A DNA stretch of 52,388 bases, from NCBI GenBank assembly GCA_947591455.1, contig CANQDC010000003.1:1-52388 (forward strand), given 5' to 3'. Positions 44,903 through 52,388 of this stretch are shown here, one piece after another (the stretch's first letter is position 1; each line of letters begins with the position of its first letter). Both the position numbers and the translations under genes were made by a program. A model generated the notes under the pieces. That model saw only the letters and a list, made by a program, of their open reading frames with translations, did not search any database and was not told the origin of the DNA. Source of the DNA: an uncultured Bacilli bacterium. Lineage in GTDB: Bacteria > Bacillota_I > Bacilli_A > RF39 > UBA660.

Positions 44903-45145
44903 ATGAATAGACTGAGAGAATTGAGAGAAAACCGAGATTTATATCAAAAAGATCTAGCAAAAATTTTAAATATGTCCCAAACCGGTTATTCTCAATATGA
45001 AACCGAAACAAATGATATTCCAACAGAAATATTAAAAAAATTAGCCTCATTTTATGGCGTAAGTATTGATTATTTACTATACTGTACAGACGAAAGAAAA
45101 CCGTATCCTAAATCAATTATTCATTCAAAAGAAAAGAGACCTTAA
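44903..45145 (+). CDS. XRE-family regulator of the surface-protein gene
   Basis: 80 residues from ATG 44903 (GAGGTGA before it). HTH at ~14-38 (LYQKDLAKILNMSQTGYSQY), then IDYLLYCTDERKPYP. Same single-domain type as the regulator at 3.1 kb but only distantly alike. Its gene is divergent from the CLec-fold surface protein, and the gap has three matching operator sites, so it most likely represses (or switches) that gene and itself. Signal unknown. Confidence 0.87.
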   Translation: MNRLRELRENRDLYQKDLAKILNMSQTGYSQYETETNDIPTEILKKLASFYGVSIDYLLYCTDERKPYPKSIIHSKEKRP

Positions 45146-45165
45146 AATATAAGATCTTTTATTTA
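45131..45165. terminator. possible shared terminator of XRE gene and dtd
   Basis: AAAAGA (45132-45137) and TCTTTT (45155-45160) form an imperfect hairpin with T runs; stems have a bulge, so weak. Confidence 0.35.
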
Positions 45166-45602
45166 TTTTTAGAATCCAATAAAATGCTAATTGGACCATT
45201 ATTTTCAATATTTACGATCATATCCGCTCCAAAAACACCGGTTTTCACTGGGAGAAAGGAATTTAATTTTTGATTAAATAAATCATATAATGAACGAGCT
45301 TGTTCACTTTTCATGGCTTTTATATAAGAAGGACGATTGCCTTTTTTCGTATCAGCATGCAAAGTAAATTGACTAATCGATAATATTTCTCCTTGCGTTT
45401 CTAAGATATTTTTATTCATAATTCCTTTATCGTCATCAAATATACGTAATCCAATAATTTTTTTAACCATATAGTCGATATCTTGCTCTGTATCCGTAAC
45501 TTCAAAACCAACAAGCAAAACCATGCCTTTTGGTATTTGATTATACAGATTCCCCTCAATCGTTACAGAGGATTGATTACTGCGTTGAATGAATACTCTC
45601 AT
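45159..45602 (-). CDS. dtd: D-aminoacyl-tRNA deacylase
   Basis: Removes D-amino acids (and Gly from Ala-tRNA) from mischarged tRNAs. 147 residues with SISQFTLHADTKKGNRPSY and the cross-subunit NNGPISILLDS motif. The ATG overlaps the rel stop (ATGA), the usual rel-dtd pair of Bacillota. Confidence 0.95.
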   Translation of the reverse strand: MRVFIQRSNQSSVTIEGNLYNQIPKGMVLLVGFEVTDTEQDIDYMVKKIIGLRIFDDDKGIMNKNILETQGEILSISQFTLHADTKKGNRPSYIKAMKSEQARSLYDLFNQKLNSFLPVKTGVFGADMIVNIENNGPISILLDSKNK

Positions 45603-47752
45603 AATTTTCGACCCGCTTTTTTTACAAAACGTAGAGAATACAAACTATTTAAAAAATCGTTTAACTCCGTAATATTGGCAACTTTAATCGTTAAAGAATA
45701 CACTAAATAGGTAGTAGAATCATTACTATGAATAGAAATAACATTTATATTTTTAGAAGTAGCTTTATTAATTATATCAGCAATATGATTTTTATCATTT
45801 AAGCATTCTACATAAATATTCGTTAAATATTCTTGATCCATATTTTCTCCCCAAAAAACTGGAATCAAACGTTCTTTTTTGGAAAGAATATTTGAGCAAT
45901 CACTTTTATGAACAGTAATTCCTTCTCCTTTAGTGATATAGCCCATAATTTTATCACCTTTTACTGGTTTACAACATTTCGCTAACGTAATTAAAATATC
46001 ATTATATCCTCCAACAATAATATCATTTTTATGATCTATTTTTGGTATATTTTTCGGTTTGGTAGCTTTTAAAGTTAAAGCATCTGATACATTGTTTTTT
46101 TCCTCAGTAGAAAGACGAATAACATAACCGGCTGTATAGCGAAATGAACCAATGGCCATATAGATATCATCCATATCATTAAACTTCAAATCTTTTTGAA
46201 TCTTTTTTAATTTTTCTTCATTAAAAACTTCTGCAAAAGATAAATGAAGTTTACGTAGTTCTTTTTCTAAGATATTTTTACCGGTTGTAATATATCGAAT
46301 CCGATCCTGTTTGCTGAAAAAAGAACGTATTTTACTTTTCGCACTATTGGTTTTAACAAATTGTAACCATTCTTGACTTGGCGTAGAATTTTTATTTATA
46401 TTAATCTTAACCACATCATGATCTTTTAATTCATAAGACAAAGGAACAATTTCATCGTTGACGATAGCACCAACTGTAGTATCTCCTACATGAGAGTGAA
46501 TACGATAAGCAAAATCAACAGGTGTAGAGCCTTTAGGAAGTTCAAAAACATCCCCATTCGGTGTAAATACATAAATAAATTCTCCTAGAACATCACTATT
46601 CACATTAATTAAAAAGTCTTCTTCATTATCATTTTCCTTATAGGTATCAATAATATTTCGAAAAATTTCTAATTTTTGTTCCATCATATTTTGAATTTTC
46701 TTGGTTCCTTTTTCTTTATAAGACCAATGAGAAGCAATTCCTTTTTCGGCTAGTTCATCCATCTCCTTCGTACGAACTTGTATTTCATAAATATGGCCAT
46801 CCGATCCAAAAACACCGGTATGTAAAGATTGATACATATTTTCTTTAGGCATAGCAATGTAATCTTTAAAACGTTTTGGTAAAGGATGGTATTTAGAGTG
46901 AATTAAACCAATAGCTAAGTAACAATCGCTTTCTTTTTCAACAATTAAACGTAAAGCTAAAATATCATAAATTTCTTTCCATTTTTTTCCTTTTTCTAAC
47001 TTTTTATATATGCTATAAACACTTTTTACTCGACTTTTTATCGTAAATTTCATACCATGATCTATTAACATTTCCGATATATCTTCTTGCATTCCATCTA
47101 AAATATCTCTTAGTTCTTCTACAGAAGTATCCAATTGTTTTAAAATATCTTCATATACTTCTGGTTTTAAATATTTTAAACATAAATCTTCTAATTCACT
47201 TTTAACAGAATAAATTCCTAAGCGATGGGCGATCGGAATAAGTACGGTCATGGTTTCCGTAGCTTTTTTCTTTTGCTTTTCAGGAGCCACTGCCCAAATC
47301 GTTCGCATATTATGTAACCGATCCGCCAACTTTATAAAAAGCACACGAACATCTTCCGCAAGACCTACTAAAACTTTTCTTAAATAAATAGCGGAAGATT
47401 CTTTATCATCAGGTAATTCCAATTTGTTAATCGTCGTAATACTTTTAACAATATTCGTAATTTCAGTCCCAAAATTTTGCTCTATTTCCTGTTCTTCTGT
47501 ATCGCCATTATTTATGACTTCATGAAGTAAAGCCGCCATAATCGTGATTTTATCAACGTGTAAATCACTTAAAATAAGAGCTACTTGCAAAGGATGCGTA
47601 ATAAATTCCTCATTCGTTAAACGCATAAAACCTTTATGTTTTTCATCAGCGAAAGTATATGCCTTTTGAATATCATCCAAATCCTCTTTGGAAAAATTTG
47701 GTTCTAATTTTTGTAATAATTCTTCAAACAGTCGTTCTTTTTCTTGCATCAT
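45599..47752 (-). CDS. rel: RelA/SpoT (p)ppGpp synthetase with altered hydrolase site
   Basis: Long RSH protein, 717 residues. Hydrolase domain (~25-180): the metal-binding HDxxED of active hydrolases is HEVINN (77-82), though KLADRLHNMRT is kept, so hydrolysis is probably lost. Synthetase (~230-360) looks active: YDILALRLIV, RFKDYIAMPKENMYQSLHT, EIQVRTKEMDELAE. TGS (~385-445, FIYVFTPNGDVFELPKGSTP), conserved-Cys domain (LAKCCKPVKGD, HKSDC) and ACT follow. ATGATG start near AGGTGG. Coupled to dtd; comN is immediately upstream, whereas secDF, recJ and apt of the Bacillus order are absent. Confidence 0.94.
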   Translation of the reverse strand: MMQEKERLFEELLQKLEPNFSKEDLDDIQKAYTFADEKHKGFMRLTNEEFITHPLQVALILSDLHVDKITIMAALLHEVINNGDTEEQEIEQNFGTEITNIVKSITTINKLELPDDKESSAIYLRKVLVGLAEDVRVLFIKLADRLHNMRTIWAVAPEKQKKKATETMTVLIPIAHRLGIYSVKSELEDLCLKYLKPEVYEDILKQLDTSVEELRDILDGMQEDISEMLIDHGMKFTIKSRVKSVYSIYKKLEKGKKWKEIYDILALRLIVEKESDCYLAIGLIHSKYHPLPKRFKDYIAMPKENMYQSLHTGVFGSDGHIYEIQVRTKEMDELAEKGIASHWSYKEKGTKKIQNMMEQKLEIFRNIIDTYKENDNEEDFLINVNSDVLGEFIYVFTPNGDVFELPKGSTPVDFAYRIHSHVGDTTVGAIVNDEIVPLSYELKDHDVVKININKNSTPSQEWLQFVKTNSAKSKIRSFFSKQDRIRYITTGKNILEKELRKLHLSFAEVFNEEKLKKIQKDLKFNDMDDIYMAIGSFRYTAGYVIRLSTEEKNNVSDALTLKATKPKNIPKIDHKNDIIVGGYNDILITLAKCCKPVKGDKIMGYITKGEGITVHKSDCSNILSKKERLIPVFWGENMDQEYLTNIYVECLNDKNHIADIINKATSKNINVISIHSNDSTTYLVYSLTIKVANITELNDFLNSLYSLRFVKKAGRKL

Positions 47753-47757
47753 TCCAC

Positions 47758-48006
47758 CTAGTTTCTACTTTTTTCATTCATATAAATAATTAATTCCTTT
47801 TCTGTAATATTTAATATATCATTTACAATATCAAATAATGTCAAATCAACATTTCTATGCCATTTTCTTTCCATTAAACAATTCCAAATAATTTTTTCTG
47901 TAATAAAAGGCAACTTTTGAATACGAAGTTCCTCTCTTTTAGAATGTAGGGCTGGGAAAACCCGTTCATAAAGTTCTTGCAATGATTGAAATTCTTCATT
48001 TACCAT
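47758..48006 (-). CDS. comN: ComN-like post-transcriptional regulator
   Basis: 82 residues. LQELYERVFPALHSKREEL, ITEKIIWNCLMERKW and LFDIVNDILNI follow the pattern of the ComN/YrzD family (LYE.v.PaL.SKa.Ef ... vw..Ll.kKW ... lhEiv.DiL). In Bacillus ComN affects comE mRNA localisation and stability. Position between spoVB (divergent) and rel, as in Bacillus, supports the call. Five bases from rel; AAGGGTG ribosome site. Confidence 0.75.
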   Translation of the reverse strand: MVNEEFQSLQELYERVFPALHSKREELRIQKLPFITEKIIWNCLMERKWHRNVDLTLFDIVNDILNITEKELIIYMNEKSRN

Positions 48007-48071
48007 AATCTCACACCCTTAAACATATATATTATAGAACAAAGTAAATATTTTTTAAAGGTGTGATTCGC

Positions 48072-49370
48072 ATGAAAAATAAATTTATTTCGTCAACGAT
48101 TATTTTAATTTTAGGAGGTTTTTTAACCAAATTTTTAGGTTTTCTCATTAAAATTCTATACACTCGCATTATATTAGAAGAAGGCGTCAGTTTATATGCG
48201 ATCATCATGCCTACTTACTCTCTTTTAATTACTATTGCAACGATGGCTATGCCACTCGCAATTTCGAAATTAGTCGCAGAAGAAAAAATAAGAAGTGTCA
48301 AGATTTTAACCTCATCAACAGCCATTATGATTCTTGTAAATGCTCTTCTTTTGTCCGTAATGTTTCCCTTAAGTAAATTCATTGCCTTTCATTTATTAAA
48401 AACCAAAGAAGCGTATATCTTGCTGTTAGCTTGTACCATCACCTTACCATTTATTAGTCTTTCAAGTATTGTCAAAGGGTATTTCTTTGGTAAACAAAGA
48501 ATGATTCCTTACGCAATTTCAAATTCTTTTGAACAGATAATTCGGTTACTATTAATTGCCCTATTTTTACCTTTTTTTATGAAAAAAGGAACTCTTTTTG
48601 GAGTATGTGCTTTAATTTTGTTAAACATTATTTCAGAAATTTCTTCTATTTTTATTTTCTTTCTCTTTTTACCAAAACATATTCAAATAAAAAAAGACGA
48701 TATTGTCCCAAATGTAAAAACCATAAAAGAAATTTTGCAAGTAAGTATCCCAACCGTTTCTTCAAGATTTGTAGGAAATATAGGTTTCTTTTTTGAACCC
48801 ATTATTTTGACAAACATTTTACTTTTTGTTGGTTATTCCAATTCTTTTATTTTAAGAGAATATGGAGCGTATAATGCCTATACAATTGCCCTTTTAACTA
48901 TGCCCAGCTTTTTTGTTGGGGCTATAGCTAGTTCCCTTGTTCCTGAGATTAGTAAATTTCATCAACAAAAAAATCATAAAATGGTAAAAAGAAGATTTCA
49001 TCAAGCTATGCTTTTTTCTTTTATTTTAGGGTTTTCTTTTTCTTTATTAATATTTATTTTTCGAAAAAAATTATTATGGATTTTATATCATACAACCAGT
49101 GGCTTAAATTATATTACCGTCTTAGCTCCTTTTTTTGTTTTATTTTACTTAGAAACCCCTATCATTAGCACTTTACAAGGACTTGGGGAAGCAAAATACA
49201 CGATGAAAATTACTTTTTGGGGCGTCATTTTAAAAAATATTGTTTTAGCTTTATTTTCTTTTTTACACATCGGCATTTATGGTTTAATTATTTCTGAAAT
49301 TGCCAATATTATCTTTGTAGTCAGTATGAACTTTTATAAAATAAAAAAAATAATGGCAATCAATTCTTGA
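48072..49370 (+). CDS. spoVB: SpoVB/MurJ-like lipid flippase (MVF superfamily)
   Basis: 432 residues, about 12 membrane helices. Start ATG 48072 with AAAGGTG; GTG at 48063 lies within the site. The beginning (ILILGGFLTKFLGFLIKILYTRII) and LGEAKYTMKITF region are those of the SpoVB branch of MATE/MVF polysaccharide exporters, which flip lipid-linked cell-wall precursors. About 80 residues shorter than Bacillus SpoVB, mainly at the C-terminus. Its location beside yrbG and comN is conserved. A role in cell-wall precursor export rather than sporulation is likely here. Confidence 0.88.
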   Translation: MKNKFISSTIILILGGFLTKFLGFLIKILYTRIILEEGVSLYAIIMPTYSLLITIATMAMPLAISKLVAEEKIRSVKILTSSTAIMILVNALLLSVMFPLSKFIAFHLLKTKEAYILLLACTITLPFISLSSIVKGYFFGKQRMIPYAISNSFEQIIRLLLIALFLPFFMKKGTLFGVCALILLNIISEISSIFIFFLFLPKHIQIKKDDIVPNVKTIKEILQVSIPTVSSRFVGNIGFFFEPIILTNILLFVGYSNSFILREYGAYNAYTIALLTMPSFFVGAIASSLVPEISKFHQQKNHKMVKRRFHQAMLFSFILGFSFSLLIFIFRKKLLWILYHTTSGLNYITVLAPFFVLFYLETPIISTLQGLGEAKYTMKITFWGVILKNIVLALFSFLHIGIYGLIISEIANIIFVVSMNFYKIKKIMAINS

Positions 49371-49377
49371 CATTATT

Positions 49378-49512
49378 TTAGATTTTTAAACAATGATTTA
49401 GGATAACGAAAAGGAAAAAGAGAATTTGAAAAACCATTCCCAGGATCATCATATAACCGTACTTGATCATTTTATGGATTTTCCTTTTTATTTTAGATAA
49501 AATGTTATTCAT
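49378..49512 (-). CDS. 44-residue membrane microprotein coupled to the DUF421 gene
   Basis: ATG 49512-49510 overlaps the DUF421 stop (TAATG). The product starts MNNILSKIKRKIHKMIKYGY, a basic amphipathic segment, followed by one membrane helix (MMILGMVFQILFFLFVIL) and NHCLKI. No separate ribosome site, so it would depend on coupled translation. Family unknown; a subunit or modulator of the DUF421 protein is conceivable. Confidence 0.45.
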   Translation of the reverse strand: MNNILSKIKRKIHKMIKYGYMMILGMVFQILFFLFVILNHCLKI

Positions 49513-50156
49513 TATAAAGAACTCTTTCGAATAATATAGATTTGATTTTTCTTTTTAAAAGCATAAAAAACATCTTTTATTTGTAACCCCTTTTTAGCCA
49601 GTTCTTTCTCTAACCATGATTTATTTTTCTTAATATATTCCAGTGCTCGCATTTGAATTTCCCCATCTAAAATAACGGGCATAGGATAATTACTTTTTGT
49701 ATGAAAAAAATTATACTGAAAAATAGATAATTTTCCATTAGGTTCTAAGAAGGCATATTCTACATCTTCAATACTTTTAATTTCTTTCTGACGCAAACTT
49801 AAAAGAAGATCATCCATGCTATATCTTTGTCGAACCATTTCCTTATAATTAACATTTCCATTTACAATAATTAACGAAGGTTTCCCTCCAAATAAATTTC
49901 GAAATGTCCGCGATTTAATACTTACAAAAGCTAAGAACAATTCTAGAAAAACTAATAAAGCAATAGGTAAAATTGTTAAAAAAATAGAATCTTTAATATT
50001 TTCAATACTGATGGCCACTAATTCTGCAATTAGAATAGAAACAATTAAATCAATAATTCCCAGCTGACCAATTTCTCTTTTGCCCATAATTCGATAAGCA
50101 AGAACAATAAAGAAATAAAAAAATGTCGTCCGAAAAATGACAGAGAATAATTCCAC
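49512..50156 (-). CDS. yrbG: DUF421 membrane protein (YrbG-like)
   Basis: 214 residues. Three N-terminal membrane helices (RIMGKREIGQLGIIDLIVSI at ~25-45 is the family signature) and a cytoplasmic DUF421/YetF domain (GKPSLIIVNGNVN, MDDLLLSLRQKEIKSIEDVEYAFLEPNGKLS). Start: GTG 50156, eight bases after AGGGTG, the same layout as mnmA; TTG 50162 is too near. In Bacillus yrbG lies between yrzE and spoVB, as here. Biochemical role unknown. Confidence 0.88.
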   Translation of the reverse strand: MELFSVIFRTTFFYFFIVLAYRIMGKREIGQLGIIDLIVSILIAELVAISIENIKDSIFLTILPIALLVFLELFLAFVSIKSRTFRNLFGGKPSLIIVNGNVNYKEMVRQRYSMDDLLLSLRQKEIKSIEDVEYAFLEPNGKLSIFQYNFFHTKSNYPMPVILDGEIQMRALEYIKKNKSWLEKELAKKGLQIKDVFYAFKKKNQIYIIRKSSL

Positions 50157-50236
50157 TTTCAATCACCCTTTCAACTATAGTATGGTACATTTCATATTTT
50201 TTTAATCATCTTCATACAATAAATTAGGTGATTTTT

Positions 50237-50599
50237 ATGGAATTTATCAAAAAATATGGATTACTCTCTTTGATTTTTTTAGGAGCCTTTTTTATAGGAT
50301 CTTTCCTTCTAAGTATTCTTAATTATTTTTTACTAGCTAGCAAAACAACTCATATCATTGGCCTATTTTATTTACTTATCGTATGTATCGTTTTAAGTTT
50401 CTTAACTTCTAAAAAAAGCAATTCTAGAGGAATCATTACAGGATTAAAAAATGGATTTTTATTTATAGGGATTCTTCTTTTGATCAATCTTGTGTTTTTT
50501 CAAAGCTCCTTTAAATTTATGCGCCTATTTTATTACATAATTTTAGTATTTGCTAGTATTTTTGGTGCCATTTTCGGAGTCAATACCAAAAAAGAATGA
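50237..50599 (+). CDS. yrzE: TIGR04086 family membrane protein (YrzE-like)
   Basis: 120 residues, four membrane helices, ATG 50237 with TAGGTGA before it. The SKKSNSRGIITGLKNGFLF loop and final IFGAIFGVNTKK are typical of the YrzE/TIGR04086 family. Function unknown. Occupies the Bacillus position between yrbG and tgt, but on the opposite strand. The stop is in the terminator shared with the next gene. Confidence 0.78.
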   Translation: MEFIKKYGLLSLIFLGAFFIGSFLLSILNYFLLASKTTHIIGLFYLLIVCIVLSFLTSKKSNSRGIITGLKNGFLFIGILLLINLVFFQSSFKFMRLFYYIILVFASIFGAIFGVNTKKE

Positions 50600-50623
50600 T
50601 CCCTTTCTAAAATCATTCTTTTT
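50589..50623. terminator. bidirectional terminator holding both stop codons
   Basis: AAAAAGAATGAT (50589-50600) pairs perfectly with ATCATTCTTTTT (50612-50623), loop of 11. The plus-strand TGA (50597-50599) and minus-strand TGA (50615-50613) are both in the stem. Confidence 0.85.
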
Positions 50624-50921
50624 CAATAAATTTAAAATTGTCTTGAGTATCAACATAAGAAGACTCATTATAAGCTTTTTTAGTTAAAGGATTAATCATG
50701 ACTTCTAAATCTGTTTTTTCATATAATTCATTTAAAGTAATTTCCTTATTAATACAAGATTCCGTATAATAACAATTTTTAGCAGTTTCAATAATCTTTT
50801 TCTCAGTGACAGCTATTAATCTTTCGTTATGTTTATGGACAGTTTTCATAATCGATGGAACAGCAATTAATAAGATTATCAGTAAAACTGTTCCATAAAA
50901 AATAATTTTATTTTTATTCAT
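50613..50921 (-). CDS. membrane-anchored pseudopilin-like protein
   Basis: 102 residues. N-terminal membrane helix (IIFYGTVLLIILLIAVPSIM), a helix with Lys/Glu (~30-45), then ETAKNCYYTESCINKEITLN, ELYEKTDLEVMINPLTKK: the order of a pseudopilin (helix, then ‘TL..L...G.l.....NP..’) but without a G/FTLIE prepilin-peptidase site. So either a degenerate pilin or an unrelated anchored protein. Two Cys (50 and 56) may form a disulphide. Lies where yajC is in Bacillus, but is not YajC. Confidence 0.55.
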   Translation of the reverse strand: MNKNKIIFYGTVLLIILLIAVPSIMKTVHKHNERLIAVTEKKIIETAKNCYYTESCINKEITLNELYEKTDLEVMINPLTKKAYNESSYVDTQDNFKFIEKE

Positions 50922-50938
50922 TTTCTTACCTCTTTTTA

Positions 50939-52284
<1,346 letters not shown>

Positions 52285-52377
52285 ATGAGAAAATCAGAGA
52301 AATATCTTTGCTCTATCATAATACTCCTTATTATTGTGATTTTAATCATATTAATAAAAATAGTACCAACTGTATAA
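52285..52377 (+). CDS. 30-residue hydrophobic membrane peptide, possible type I toxin
   Basis: Reads MRKSEKYLCSIIILLIIVIL, then IILIKIVPTV. A strong AAGGAGGTGA site precedes ATG 52285 by six bases. A single membrane helix with a short basic start is the layout of small type I toxins and of phage holin-like peptides. An 11-bp hairpin overlaps its end (52361-52387), and GGTACTATT upstream can pair with AATAGTACC in the last codons. No known family recognised, and the downstream context is outside the window. Confidence 0.45.
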   Translation: MRKSEKYLCSIIILLIIVILIILIKIVPTV

Positions 52378-52387
52378 GTCGGTACTA
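52361..52387 (+). repeat. inverted repeat/terminator at the window edge
   Basis: TAGTACCAACT (52361-52371) pairs with AGTCGGTACTA (52377-52387) with one mismatch, loop GTATA. T tail, if any, is outside the window. Confidence 0.55.
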
Positions 52388-52388
52388 A

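Noticed and set aside
50613-50921. YajC (expected next to tgt)
   Set aside because: Membrane helix is followed by a pseudopilin-like region with two Cys; the YajC RPQxKR-type segment is absent.

Overview
The window is a very AT-rich bacterial chromosome segment that is dense in genes and has short intergenic gaps. Gene content and order point to a reduced Bacillota lineage close to the Mollicutes/RF39-type gut bacteria. The standard code is used: TGA is a real stop (for example at the rel/dtd and gatC/gatA ATGA overlaps) and tryptophan is TGG. Starts are often TTG or GTG, Shine-Dalgarno sites are strong (AGGAGG or AGGTGA) and promoters carry a clear TATAAT.

Layout. 1-1.7 kb: end of a cysteine-rich, Ig-like surface protein and a membrane-anchored partner. 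1.8-7.7 kb: mtaB, a small XRE regulator, then rnhC | cvpA-trxA, a YigZ-domain protein and uvrC, a shrunken version of the Bacillus rnhC...cvpA...trxA-uvrC block. 7.7-10.3 kb: a degenerate RnfC/RnfD-like pair plus an unknown exported protein. 10.3-14.1 kb: dnaG-rpoD-trmK and a YqfQ-like gene. 14.2-20.4 kb: cardiolipin synthase, type IV pilus/type II secretion-like core genes (PilC, prepilin peptidase, PilB-like ATPase) without recognisable substrates beside them, and small membrane proteins. 20.5-28.4 kb: mnmA, an HTH regulator with a consensus promoter, a radical SAM/SPASM protein, a class I amidotransferase, a ZIP transporter, a 48-residue Asn/Arg/Ser-rich microprotein, xerD, rarA and gpsA.

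28.4-52.4 kb follows, with insertions and losses, the Bacillus order tgt-yrzE-yrbG-spoVB-comN-(...)-rel-dtd-hisS-aspS-6S RNA-tcdA-rarA. A T-box leader precedes hisS. The hisS transcription unit appears to run through asnS, a degenerate thymidine kinase, an unknown gene, aspS, another unknown gene and gatCAB to a frameshifted sigma factor, ending at a strong terminator. It therefore joins several tRNA-charging functions under one amino-acid sensor. A SipW-type/C-type-lectin-fold surface protein and a divergent XRE regulator, with three near-palindromic operators between them, sit between dtd and hisS.

Points that stand out: the stripped-down RnfC/RnfD pair; genes whose catalytic motifs are gone while the fold is kept (Tdk Walker A, Rel hydrolase); two genes broken by one-base changes (tcdA nonsense, sigma factor frameshift); the three-operator surface-protein switch; and four microproteins of 30-48 residues with good translation signals. 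No tRNA, rRNA, CRISPR array, IS element or prophage was seen.
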